Positions 38,363-48,200 of a stretch of DNA of 64,000 nt are shown here, one piece after another. The DNA is taken from assembly GCA_963677085.2 (NCBI GenBank), contig CAXXFH010000004.1:62001-126000 (forward strand), in the 5' to 3' direction. Within the stretch, counting starts at the first letter, position 1; each line of letters starts with the position of its first letter. The translations under genes and the position numbers were made by a program. Origin of the DNA: G963677085 sp963677085. GTDB lineage: Bacteria; Planctomycetota; Planctomycetia; Pirellulales; Thermoguttaceae. The notes beneath the pieces were generated by a model. The model was not told the origin of the DNA. It saw only the letters and a program-made list of their open reading frames with translations, and made no database searches.

Positions 38363-39660
38363 GCGCACATTTCGAACGAGCCCTTTTGCTGTTTCAGCAA
38401 AGGCGCTTCGACCTTGCCGAAAAGGAAGTCCGCATGGGCTTGGCCCAAGAGCCGGACCATCCTTTGGCGCATGCGCTGTTGGCACTCTGTTTGGTACAAC
38501 GCGAAGAATACGAAGCGGCCACGGGCGAGGCCCAACGTGCCATAGGCTTGGCCCCCGAACTCGGCTTCGCCCATGCTACATTGGCCCGGGTATTGTTGGC
38601 TCGCAATCGCTTCGACGACGCGGAACAATCGGTAAATGAGGCCATCGCGTTGGATGCCGAATCGGCCGACCATCGGGTGCTGAAGGGACAGATTGCGTTA
38701 TGTCGGGAAGACTGGCAACACGCCCGACGGCTTGCCGAAGAAGCCCTCGCCCTGGAGCCGGAGAATGTCGATGCCCAAAACGTTCGCGCGACGGCGCTGC
38801 GCAAGCTGAGCCAGGGTGGATCGGCCGAACAACAACTGCTCGCCGCGTTGGCCATCGATCCGGACGACGCCTACACCCACGCCAATCTCGGGTGGCTGTA
38901 TCTCGAAAAGGGCGACCGCGAAAAAGCCACGCTCCATTTTCGCGAATCACTGCGGCTGAATCCCGAATTGGAAACGGCTCGCCAAGGCGTGGTCGCTACG
39001 CTGAAGGCCAAAAGCCCGATCTATCGGCTGTTTCTTAAGTACATCTTCTGGATGCAGAAGTTGGGCTCCCAAGGGCGTTGGACCGTGATCCTCGGCGCAT
39101 GGTTCGCCTTTGTAATTGCCCGCCGTCTGAGTTTGCTCAATCACACGCTTGCCACAATACTCTGGCCGTTGATCATCGGCTACATTGCATTCGTGTTCTT
39201 CACATGGCTGGCCGAACCGCTGGCAAATTTTGCCTTACGATTGCACCCTTTCGGGCGTCTTGCGCTTTCGCGCGACGAAACCATGGCCGCCAATTGCACG
39301 GGCGTGTGCGTTGCAGGATTTGCAGTGGCCGGGATCGGATACCTTGCCGTCGGTGGAGCCTTGCTGGGCAGCCTGGCCGTCTTCTTTGGACTGATGCTGA
39401 TGCCGGTAGCCGCCACCTTTGGGCAGGAATATCCTTGGCCCCGCAAACCAATGATCATCTACACGGCCGTTTTGGCCGCCTTGGGTTTCGGCTGGGTGTT
39501 TGTCCTTTCGGCGCCCCCGGGCACGTTTTCCAACGAGGCTGCCAAGGCACCTTTGTCGCTCACGCTGCTTCTTCGACTGGTGTTGGTCGGTTTTCCGATC
39601 GGCGCACTGCTGTCGACCTTCGCGGCCAACATCCTTATGACGATCCGCTGGCGGCGGTAG
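38359..39660 (+). CDS. TPR protein with C-terminal membrane segments
   Basis: 433 residues. The start ATG overlaps the upstream stop, so translation is coupled to the AAA gene. Residues 1-215 hold about six TPR-like repeats (ALLLFQQRRFDLAEKEVRMG and similar). A linker then leads to roughly five hydrophobic segments: WTVILGAWFAFVIA, LATILWPLIIGYIAFVFF, CVAGFAVAGIGYLAV, LGSLAVFFGLMLMPVA and two near the end. It is probably an inner-membrane protein with a cytosolic TPR domain that could dock the AAA partner. No enzymatic motif. Confidence 0.8.
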   Translation: MSAHFERALLLFQQRRFDLAEKEVRMGLAQEPDHPLAHALLALCLVQREEYEAATGEAQRAIGLAPELGFAHATLARVLLARNRFDDAEQSVNEAIALDAESADHRVLKGQIALCREDWQHARRLAEEALALEPENVDAQNVRATALRKLSQGGSAEQQLLAALAIDPDDAYTHANLGWLYLEKGDREKATLHFRESLRLNPELETARQGVVATLKAKSPIYRLFLKYIFWMQKLGSQGRWTVILGAWFAFVIARRLSLLNHTLATILWPLIIGYIAFVFFTWLAEPLANFALRLHPFGRLALSRDETMAANCTGVCVAGFAVAGIGYLAVGGALLGSLAVFFGLMLMPVAATFGQEYPWPRKPMIIYTAVLAALGFGWVFVLSAPPGTFSNEAAKAPLSLTLLLRLVLVGFPIGALLSTFAANILMTIRWRR

Positions 39661-39672
39661 CTCGACGTCGCC

Positions 39673-41256
39673 TCAAGGCGAACCCGCTGGCGACTCCACG
39701 TCGCCCACGTCGAACTGAAACGCGTAGAGCTTGGCGTTGCAGAAGCTGAAAAAGAGTCGGACGGGCTGGGAAATTGCGCCCAGGTCCGACTTGCCGTGGA
39801 ACGTCACGGGCACATCCACTTCGTTGAGACCAATCGGATCGCAATCCGCGAGTGTGTAGCCAGGAATGGGCCTGTTTTGGGCATCACGGATTTCCACCCG
39901 TCCTGTTCCCGAAGCCGCACAATCGACGTTCAGCAGCAGACGATTGCCGGAAAAGGCCAACGACGGCGTTAGAAGCGTTCCGCCGGAGTAGTCGAAATCG
40001 GCGCTAACGAAGCCGTCGACGCGTTGCACGGTTCGATAGACGCTGCTGAGATTGCGGACATCCTTCAACGACATGTAGCTCTGGTGCGTGACATTCATCC
40101 CGACGTAGTATTGGTAGATGACCTTTCCGTCGCGAATCATACCGGGAACGTGGTAGATCCCACCCCAATCGCCGTCTTGACCGCGGATGCCCAACCCGAC
40201 GTACGGCCGACGGTCTGGACGCGAAAAGTCGATCCCGTCGCGACTGACGGCCAACTGCAACTCGAGTGGACCGTCGTTACCGTGCTTCCGATCGTCGTGG
40301 CGGTAAAGGGAGAAGAGGGATAGATAGACGCTGTCGGCCCAGGGATACAGTTCGACGGCAGGAGTATAGATGTCGGTCTCCGGCGGATCCTTCTCGTCAA
40401 GCTGGAGAACGACGGGATACTCATCGCGCAAACTCGGCGGATGATCCTTTTTCCACATGAAATTCGAGTTATTGTCAACCGGCTTGACCGGCCAAGACGC
40501 GAGGACGTCGTCGAGCTCCGTTCGAGCCACCACGCGTTTCCGCACCGGATGCCAGGCTCTCACGTAGGCAACGTACTTGTCCAACTGAGGATCGAAGAGG
40601 ACGACGTTGTGGCTGTCGCAGGCGTAGGGCAGTTGGCGTGTGGCCGTGTGCTCCCAGTGCAAACCGTCCCGGGAATACCCCACCCAAATGCCACCCTTAT
40701 CGCGCGAGTGGAAATGGCGCGATTCGTGAACCACTTTGTAACGCTCCGCGGCCGGGGCCTTTGGATCGAGAAACACATGACCATGCTCTCCGTGGCCGAG
40801 CGCCACGATGTTGTTTTGTTTCGAGCCACGGTACTTGACCAATCCCAAGTCAGGCTTTTCCCAGTGTAACCCGTCCTTCGAGGTAGCCAGACAGAACGAG
40901 GCCGCTCCAAGCTTGCCGTTCTCGCCAGCGTCGGAAGCGTAGTAGTAGAGCCGATACGTGCCCTCTTCATCTTGCACGATCGATGGGTAGATAATCCGTC
41001 CGGCATCCCACTCTCTGTCCGTTCGAAGGACGACGCCGGCCTTTCGCGGAGGATTCACGGACAAGGTAACGTTGTCCGATTCGGCGATGAATTTCGTATC
41101 GATGAAAAACTGTTTGCGACTTCCGATGTCCAGTGCAGCCTCCACGTTGCTGCCCGACGGCTCTGCTAAACAGAAATCAACTGCCCCCCAACATACTACT
41201 GCACTCAGCAGAATTCTGGAAGCAACATACGTTAATCGGGCGAATGAACGTGTCAT
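39673..41256 (-). CDS. Secreted beta-propeller protein, GH32/43-like
   Basis: About 527 residues from ATG 41256, which gives a clean signal peptide (basic MTRSFARLT, hydrophobic RILLSAVVCWGAVDFCLA). The mature part has repeated propeller signatures such as YPSIVQDEEGTYRLYYYAS, LATSKDGLHWEKPDLGL and GYSRDGLHWEHT, as in five-bladed GH32/GH43/GH68-superfamily proteins of planctomycetes. A C-terminal beta-sandwich (about 420-527) resembles a carbohydrate-binding module. Catalytic acids cannot be assigned. Convergent with the TPR gene, stops 13 bp apart. Probably an extracellular glycan-processing or glycan-binding protein. Confidence 0.7.
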   Translation of the reverse strand: MTRSFARLTYVASRILLSAVVCWGAVDFCLAEPSGSNVEAALDIGSRKQFFIDTKFIAESDNVTLSVNPPRKAGVVLRTDREWDAGRIIYPSIVQDEEGTYRLYYYASDAGENGKLGAASFCLATSKDGLHWEKPDLGLVKYRGSKQNNIVALGHGEHGHVFLDPKAPAAERYKVVHESRHFHSRDKGGIWVGYSRDGLHWEHTATRQLPYACDSHNVVLFDPQLDKYVAYVRAWHPVRKRVVARTELDDVLASWPVKPVDNNSNFMWKKDHPPSLRDEYPVVLQLDEKDPPETDIYTPAVELYPWADSVYLSLFSLYRHDDRKHGNDGPLELQLAVSRDGIDFSRPDRRPYVGLGIRGQDGDWGGIYHVPGMIRDGKVIYQYYVGMNVTHQSYMSLKDVRNLSSVYRTVQRVDGFVSADFDYSGGTLLTPSLAFSGNRLLLNVDCAASGTGRVEIRDAQNRPIPGYTLADCDPIGLNEVDVPVTFHGKSDLGAISQPVRLFFSFCNAKLYAFQFDVGDVESPAGSP

Positions 41257-41338
41257 GATGCAAAGCCTTATTGTCAGCGAGCAAGAAGTCATCACCGGAA
41301 CATTATTCTCTTTGTGCCACTAGGCCAAAATCACCGCC

Positions 41339-41397
41339 GTGTGCCACTAGTGCCTTTGTCCTCTGGCGACTCTGCACTGGCGGAGCCAGTGGCACAC
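41339..41397. repeat. REP-like nested hairpin
   Basis: Outer arms GTGTGCCACT (41339-41348) and AGTGGCACAC (41388-41397) are perfect. The inner stem CACTGGC/GCCAGTG is at 41375-41381 and 41385-41391 with a 3-nt loop. It is the same motif family as 50643-50700. Confidence 0.7.
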
Positions 41398-41461
41398 AAG
41401 CGTGGCGGTTTCCATGCTTCTAGAGTGAATATCGATCGTTGGTGGCCGAAGCCACCGCGAG

Positions 41462-42253
41462 TCAGCCGCGGCGGCGTGCCCAGACGGCCACTCCAACAAC
41501 AGCCAATGTCAACAGTACCATACTAGCCGGTTCGGGTACGGCGTCGACGTAAAATCGGGAATCGTGATCCGTGCTGGAAAACGAGAGCCGGTCAAGCGTC
41601 GTTGTATCGCTGTTGTTGAACGCCAATCCGCTAACCTTTGCTCCATCGAGCGTGAAATCAAACGTCTTGTTAGTAAGATCAACGTCGATCTCCCACTTCT
41701 GCCAGGTGCCAGGGGTGACCTTCAGACCGGTGTTGCCATAGACGTCGCTGCCATTCTTGTACCGGATATCCAGGTCGTCTGAGTCCGTCGCAAGCACACT
41801 GCGGTTTCCGTCGGTGGAATGCCCCATGATGACCACCGAGGTGTAGTCGAGGTCCACGCCCATGGCGCCAAAGTACATCATGAACTCGGCATGAACCACG
41901 CCCTCGCTCTGTTCGGCGAACGTGGCATATGCCCTAGGCCCGCTACCGCTCTCCCGGATGAAACGAAGATAGTTGTTGCCTTCGAAAGCACCCGGATCGG
42001 GCGAGGTCGTGGAATTGGTTACCTGCAAGAGATAGCTGGGATTCTCGCTGACCGACCACGCCCCCGAACTGGCGCGATTGGGATCGGCATCAACCGTCGC
42101 GTCCGGCGCGGGCAAGGTCGAAAGCTCTGAGGCCGACTCGAAATCGTCGTAAAACAACGTGGTGGATCCGCTAGTTATGAGTGTCGCGTTGGCCGTATTC
42201 GCCAAGACAATCACCACACACGCCAAAGCCAGCAGTCGAAGTACGGATGCCAT
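41462..42253 (-). CDS. PEP-CTERM sorted exported protein
   Basis: 263 residues from ATG 42253, preceded by GGGAGGGAACG. Signal peptide MASVLRLLALACVVIVLANTANA. The mature domain looks like a concanavalin-type beta-sandwich (WQKWEIDVDLTNKTFDFTLDG), as in LamG/DUF-type PEP-CTERM proteins. The C-terminus VPEPASMVLLTLAVVGVAVW plus ARRRG is a textbook PEP-CTERM sorting signal. It should be processed by an exosortase and released or anchored outside. Biological role unknown. Confidence 0.88.
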   Translation of the reverse strand: MASVLRLLALACVVIVLANTANATLITSGSTTLFYDDFESASELSTLPAPDATVDADPNRASSGAWSVSENPSYLLQVTNSTTSPDPGAFEGNNYLRFIRESGSGPRAYATFAEQSEGVVHAEFMMYFGAMGVDLDYTSVVIMGHSTDGNRSVLATDSDDLDIRYKNGSDVYGNTGLKVTPGTWQKWEIDVDLTNKTFDFTLDGAKVSGLAFNNSDTTTLDRLSFSSTDHDSRFYVDAVPEPASMVLLTLAVVGVAVWARRRG

Positions 42254-42449
42254 CGTTCCCTCCCTCACCGTTGGGATCAAATTACCTTGCTGCAACGCCT
42301 TGCAGCATACGAGAACGATTCTACCGCCCCTCGCGTGAAATATCAAGGAGAAATATCACAAACTTTTCTGCCGGATATTCCGCTGTAACCTATCTTGGAA
42401 TAAGTCTTTACAACAACGTCCTTGCGGAAGTTGCCAGTCCGCGTGCCAT

Positions 42450-42497
42450 GGGCAGCTTGTCTGCCCTTGTTTCAGCAACGGCGGGCGAGCCGCCACT
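42450..42497. repeat. REP-like hairpins
   Basis: GGGCAG/CTGCCC (42450-42455, 42461-42466) and, near 42481-42495, a GGCGG/CCGCC hairpin followed by CACTGGCAC, the same vocabulary as other intergenic hairpins in this window. Confidence 0.5.
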
Positions 42498-42532
42498 GGC
42501 ACTCAACTGTCACAAACAAGAATCACACGGTG

Positions 42533-44926
42533 CTAGCGTGTCCCCTCGGGCCAGGCGAAGCGATACGTCCCGGATTCGGCCGAGAAGACGGCCCGGGCGC
42601 CATCCATTTGCTTGAAGACCACCTGTGAAACGGCGCCAACCGGTTGCCCGCCCTCAGTAACCCGATCAGGGTTAGCAGCCGGCAGGCTCACTTCGGCCGT
42701 CGCGTTGGCGGGAATCGCCACACAGAGTTCATAGCGGCCCTCGTTGCTCTTGTGGTAGTCGACCAGCACCGGCCCTCGGATGGTCGGCAATCGCAACGAA
42801 GCCTCGGTCAGGCTGCCGGGCTGAGGACAAATGCGAATTTTGCCGAAGCCCGGCTCCAGTGGCTCCACGCCCATCAACTTGCGCGGAATGATGTTCGCCG
42901 GCGCGGCTCCCCAGGCGTGGTTCCAGTCCTGGTTCGGTTTATACTTGTTGTCCCACGCTTCAAGCGTGATCGTGGTACCCACGTCGTACACCATGTGCGG
43001 CCAAGAGCGATCCGTGTCGGTGTCGGTCATCAGATGAAAGGCATGTTCGTCGGCCGCCGCTTCGTAGAGGGACTCCAACAGGTATTGCGCACCATAAACG
43101 CTGCAGGCCATGCCTTTGCTGGCGAGAAACTTGCCAATAACCGCCTGTCGCTCGTGAGGCACTACACCCATGGCCAACGGAAACATGTTGGCATGCAATG
43201 CGCTGTGGCTAGCTCCCTCGCCGTCGACGTAGACGCCCGTCTTGCGGTCGAACAATTTCTCGTTCACCGATCGGGCGACCAGCGCCGCGCGTTTTCGGAA
43301 ATCGCGTGCCTCGTCGCCGTGTTGCAGAGCTTCTGCCAGTTCGGCCATGATAACCAGTGTGCGAAAATGCATCGCGTTGACCACCGTGTTGATCGGCCGG
43401 AAAACGTACCCGTCACGCTCGCCGAGCGGCCAATCGACAATGTCCTCCAACCGGCGTTCGTAGATCGAGCGCAAAACCTCCGGCGTGACGAGCCCAGTGC
43501 GAGTGCTTATCAGGCCGTCATCGCGAGCCAGTGCGATGAGTGTTTTGGCTTTCAAGTCCTCGTAGAACTCCTCGGCCGATTCCTGGTCGCCCGTGTGCAG
43601 GTAGTCGGCCCAAGCCATCAGCACCGAATGCAGCGGCCATTCCGTAGGCCATGTGGGATGTAGAATAAGATACTCGTGGCTGTAACGCGCCAACGTGAAT
43701 TCGCGATCGGTGCAGTAATGCCCTAGTTGATTGATGTAAGCATCGGCCTCATAGGGAATGCGTTCACGATCGCCGTCGACATACACACCGCAGAAACTCG
43801 TGGCCTTCATCGAATACTTGCACAGTTGCCAAACGTCGTTAAGCACCTTGCTAGACGAATGGAATTCCGATGCGTTGTCGTCGAACGGATAATGCACGCA
43901 TATTTGGCGAATCGCCGACGGCTGCAACTCGCCCGGGTAGTCGACGACTTCGCAATAACGAAATGGCAGCACCTCGCCCACCTCGGCCGGTATCTTGATG
44001 GCCGCCGCGCCTGTGTTTCGCTTGTCGGGCGGAATCGTGGCACGGTACGTGTGCGTGCCCTGGCGAAGAGCGACGTTTGTGGCACGATAGCGAATTGTGC
44101 CGCCCGGCTTGCGGTCGACCATGTCATTCGGCCCTGGATGCTCACCCAGATGCAAAGTCACTCGCCGCCCGTCGCTTTCCGCACTAGCCGTGAGCTGAAT
44201 AGTACCGTAGGCCGCACGGCCAAAGTCGACGAACCAATGGCCTGGGCCTTTCTTAACCAAACGAACTGGGGCTACCTCTGTTTGCACCAGGGGATAACGG
44301 GGAGTGGTGTAACGAGGGATCCTGCTATCGGTCGGCTTGACCGTGTCGCGCAGCGTGCCCGTGCGAAAACACTGCGGATCCGACCATCCGCTCGGCCGGC
44401 CGTCGCGATTCCACGTGCGCACCTTCCAATAGTACGTCTGCTGCGACGCAAGCGGTTTGCCCTGGTACTCGACCGCAACGCTTTCCGACGATTCGACCTT
44501 GCCCGAGTCCCAGGCATCGGCCGCGTTGCCAACGAGTTGCTCTCGGCTCGTGGCAACGAGAATCTGATAAGCCGTTTGGCGATCTCCGCGACACGCCAAA
44601 GGCACTACCCAGGTGAACTCGGGTTGCGGATCGAAGATTTCCGTGCGACTTGGCTCGGCCAGCAATTCACACATAAGCCCGGTCGGACGCGGCCCTTCGG
44701 ACGCAACGCCAGGATCGACACGATCTTGAGCCACGACCACAGCCGGTTGTGCGACGTGTAGCAGCAAAACGATCAGTCCAAGGATGACTACTGTACTACT
44801 AACCGCAAAGATCGTTGAGTTTTTGACAAAGATTAGCGACCAACGGGAGCGAATTCTTGCCTGGGTACGGCAGCACCGATTTGGTTGGCGGCCTTGCCGC
44901 CCTGGGTAACAAGAGATACGTCGCAC
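42533..44926 (-). CDS. Alpha-L-rhamnosidase (GH78-like), exported
   Basis: 797 residues. GTG start at 44926 with strong SD GGAAGGAG. After about 35 basic residues a hydrophobic segment (FAVSSTVVILGLIVLLLHVA) gives a signal anchor or signal peptide. An Ig/FN3-like N-terminal module follows (FTWVVPLACRGDRQTAYQILVA ... YYWKVRTWNRDG). Next come the rhamnosidase N-domain (HWFVDFGRAAYGTIQL) and an (alpha/alpha)6 barrel with VYVDGDRERIPYEADAYI carrying the putative catalytic acids, then a C-terminal beta-sandwich. It removes terminal L-rhamnose from polysaccharides or glycosides. The first 30 codons overlap a dispersed repeat (44830-44890). Confidence 0.85.
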   Translation of the reverse strand: MRRISCYPGRQGRQPNRCCRTQARIRSRWSLIFVKNSTIFAVSSTVVILGLIVLLLHVAQPAVVVAQDRVDPGVASEGPRPTGLMCELLAEPSRTEIFDPQPEFTWVVPLACRGDRQTAYQILVATSREQLVGNAADAWDSGKVESSESVAVEYQGKPLASQQTYYWKVRTWNRDGRPSGWSDPQCFRTGTLRDTVKPTDSRIPRYTTPRYPLVQTEVAPVRLVKKGPGHWFVDFGRAAYGTIQLTASAESDGRRVTLHLGEHPGPNDMVDRKPGGTIRYRATNVALRQGTHTYRATIPPDKRNTGAAAIKIPAEVGEVLPFRYCEVVDYPGELQPSAIRQICVHYPFDDNASEFHSSSKVLNDVWQLCKYSMKATSFCGVYVDGDRERIPYEADAYINQLGHYCTDREFTLARYSHEYLILHPTWPTEWPLHSVLMAWADYLHTGDQESAEEFYEDLKAKTLIALARDDGLISTRTGLVTPEVLRSIYERRLEDIVDWPLGERDGYVFRPINTVVNAMHFRTLVIMAELAEALQHGDEARDFRKRAALVARSVNEKLFDRKTGVYVDGEGASHSALHANMFPLAMGVVPHERQAVIGKFLASKGMACSVYGAQYLLESLYEAAADEHAFHLMTDTDTDRSWPHMVYDVGTTITLEAWDNKYKPNQDWNHAWGAAPANIIPRKLMGVEPLEPGFGKIRICPQPGSLTEASLRLPTIRGPVLVDYHKSNEGRYELCVAIPANATAEVSLPAANPDRVTEGGQPVGAVSQVVFKQMDGARAVFSAESGTYRFAWPEGTR
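44830..44890 (-). repeat. Dispersed repeat, copy A
   Basis: Reads TTAGCGACCAACGGGAGCG on the plus strand through GATTTGGTTGG. It matches the reverse complement of 48652-48712 at roughly 80% by eye. It lies within the N-terminal coding part of the rhamnosidase. Confidence 0.65.
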
Positions 44927-45297
44927 GTGCTGTTGCTCCTTCCGATGCTATGCGTGCCTTATGACTCTACTGGTACCATGCCCGCGTTTGCGTGGGCGTG
45001 CGGAAATCCCGACAAACATGCCCACACAAGCGTGGACATGGCACCCAACGTGTAGTCTTCTGATTGAGAAAGCGATGGTGCAAAACATCCCCAACTCGCA
45101 CGTTAACACATGCGTTATAAGGGAGCAACAAACGCGCCAATTCTGCGGTAAATATCCGGCCAATCTTGACACTTTTCGCGAAATTGGCTATGTTCAATCC
45201 CACCTACACATGGGATGCGAGGCGCAAGATCGCTTCCCATCGGATTCCCACCCGGCGTTTTGCGCCGCTTGCCCATCACACCTCCAGGGGCGAAGCT
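44927..45297. other. Divergent intergenic region with two REP-like units
   Basis: CCCGCGTTTGCGTGGG near 44980-44995 and CCCACACAAGCGTGG near 45020-45034, followed by CATGGCACCCA, are short palindromic units in tandem. Promoters for the rhamnosidase (minus) and the haem protein (plus) should lie here. AAGCTATG with GGGGCGAAG precedes the latter's ATG. No gene is supported. Confidence 0.5.
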
Positions 45298-48200
45298 ATG
45301 GTTATCCACTCCTGTCGGCTGGCTGCGGTCACCGCGATTCTTCTCGCGACCATTTCTTCGACCCTCTCTGCCGCCGTCACCAGTTATACGGTCCGCACAT
45401 TGGGACCGAACACTGAGTTGACGAGTATTACCGCAGAGCGTGACGGCCGCGTGGCCGTATTCGACGCCTCGAAGTTAATCGGCATCGACGTGGTGTCGTT
45501 CCGCTCGCTCGGCAGCAGCAAGGTAGTCGTGTCGTCAGGTTCGTCGCTGCCCCGGACAGGTACACGCTCGGGCGTGCTCGAATACGATCTGGCGATCAAC
45601 AGTGGGTTTGCGAATCTCGGCGGGAGTGTCGCTCCGCTGGCGACAACGCCCGTGTTGTCCGGCCCGCAGGCCACGCCGGGAATGGCCGTGCGTTTCCGCC
45701 AGCCGGTTCTCAACCTGCCGGGCGACGATGTGGTGTTTTTCGAGGTTCAACGCGGCGAGGGTAGCCCTTTGACGGGCGATGCCATCCACGTCAGTCCGTT
45801 GCGGTTCGAACCCGGGCTGAAATCGACGACCATCGAGGGGTACGACATCGACTTCAACCACCCTCGCGCACAGGCGACCGGCCAGTTCGTCTGCTACGGG
45901 TTCGCAAAGTCACCGCAATCGTTACACGACCTGGAACACGAGTCGTGCCAGCCGTCGGAAACGGGTGCCGATTTCAAGGCGTTGGCCGTGGCAGTCGATC
46001 TTTCGGCGCTCGGCTACCCGGAGGGTGCGTCTGTGGAAGGCCTTTTCTTCCAGAACCGCGGGACCACCGGTTCGATCGTCGATCCGGTATTGATCGCCGG
46101 CCTCCCGGTACCCGATCGGCTGAACCTGCTGCCCGCTGAGCCAACCACCGAGTCGCCGCAACTGCTGCACCACGCACTCAACGGTCCGATGGCCGGCGTG
46201 GAAGATGTCATCTTCGCCGTACGGGCCCCGGGACGCGACCACTGGTACGCCAATTTCGGATACTATTGCTGCGGCCGAGGGGAATATCCCCCGCAGCGTC
46301 TGCCTGAAGAGGCGAAACCGGACCCTATCTTCAGACCCGGCGGTCGGCTTTGCCGTTTAAATCTACGCGATCGGCAGGTTACTACACTGCTAGACGATCC
46401 CCAGGGCGGTGTGCGCGATCCGCAGGTACATTACGATGGCCAGAAGATTCTCTTCGCGTATCGCAAAGGCGGCGACTCGTATTACCATCTCTACGAAATC
46501 CAGGCCGACGGCACTGGTTTACATCAGTTGACCGATGGCCCTTACGACGACATCGAGCCGACCTATCTGCCCGACGGGCAAATCATGTTCGTTTCGAGCC
46601 GCTGTCAACGGATCGTCAATTGCTGGCGCACGCCGGTGGCCATTCTGTATCGTTGCGATGGCGACGGCTGCAACATTCGCATGGTTTCCACGAACATCGA
46701 ACACGACAACACACCCTGGCCGTTGCCCGACGGACGGCTGCTTTACATGCGGTGGGAGTACGTCGACCGAAGCCAAGGAGCTTTCCACCATCTGTGGACG
46801 ACCAACCCGGACGGCACGGGCCAGATGGTCTTCTACGGCAATCAACGCCCCGGCTACGCGATGCTCGATGCCAAGCCGATTCCCGGTTCGCGAAGCATCG
46901 TGGCCTCGTTCTCACCAGGGCATGGCCGCCCCGAACACGCCGGTGAGGTAGCGATCGTCGATCCGCGACTCGGTCCCGACAACCCTCGGGCCGTACAACG
47001 CATTAGTCCACCCCGTAAGTTTTATCGAGACCCGTATGCCTTCTCGGAAGATTGCTTCCTGCTGGCCGATCCGACGGGAATCTTGGTAATGGACGGGGCA
47101 GGGGAGACCGAATTGGTTTACGGCTTGCCGAAGAGCGATCGTCCCCTGGAGTGCCACGAACCGCGCCCGTTGCGAGCACGACCGCGAGAACGAATCATTC
47201 CGGCGCGAATCGAAAACACCGAGACCACCGGTCGGCTGGTTTTGGCCGACATCTACCACGGTCGCAATATGAAGGGAGTCGAGCGGGGAGACATCAAGAA
47301 ACTGCTTGTCTTGGAGCAGCTTCCCAAACCGGTAAACTTCTCGGGCGGGATGTGGCCGATCAGCGTCGGCGGCAGCTTCACGCTGGCCCGGGTGTTGGGT
47401 ACCGTGCCGGTGGAACCCGACGGCTCCGCTTACATGGAATTGCCCGCCATGCGGTCGTTGTTTTTTGTCGCCCTGGACAAAGACGACCTCTCGGTCAAAC
47501 GGATGCAAAGCTTTCTTACCGTGGAACCAGGCGAAACAACCAGTTGCGTGGGCTGCCATGAGCAACGGATGCGTACCCCGTTGTCTACCCATACAACGCT
47601 TGCCGCAATGGGACGTTCGCCCAGCCGGATTAAACCGGTCGCCGGGGCGCCAGACGTTTTTGATTTTCCTCGCGACATCCAACCGCTTCTCGACCGATAC
47701 TGCGTCGAGTGTCATTCTCCGAAGCGTTACGAAGGACACGTTGACTTGACGGGCGACCATACGCCTTTGTTCTCTCAAAGTTATTGGACGGTGGTCCAGA
47801 AGGGCCTGTTTTCCGACGGTCGCAACGAAAGCCGCAACAATCGCCCCCCGCGAACCATCGGCAGTTCGGCTAGCCGGTTGTTAACGATGCTCGACGGAAG
47901 CCACTATAACGTAAAAGTCTCGGCGCAAGACAAGACGCTTCTTCGCCTGTGGATCGAGTCGAGTGCACCCTATGCGGGCACCTACGCGGCATTGGGATCG
48001 GGCATGGCACCGGTAGAATTTCCCATTGAAGCCATCGAACGCCGCTGCGGCTCATGTCACGCCGAAGAACCGACCGCCAAAACGCGCATCGGCCCAAGCA
48101 TGCTCTTCCGGTTTGGAGGACATGGGCCGGCACTACCGTTGATCCACGACTTCATGGATTTGATGTACATGCGGGTGAAATTCGGCTACTTCAAATTTGG

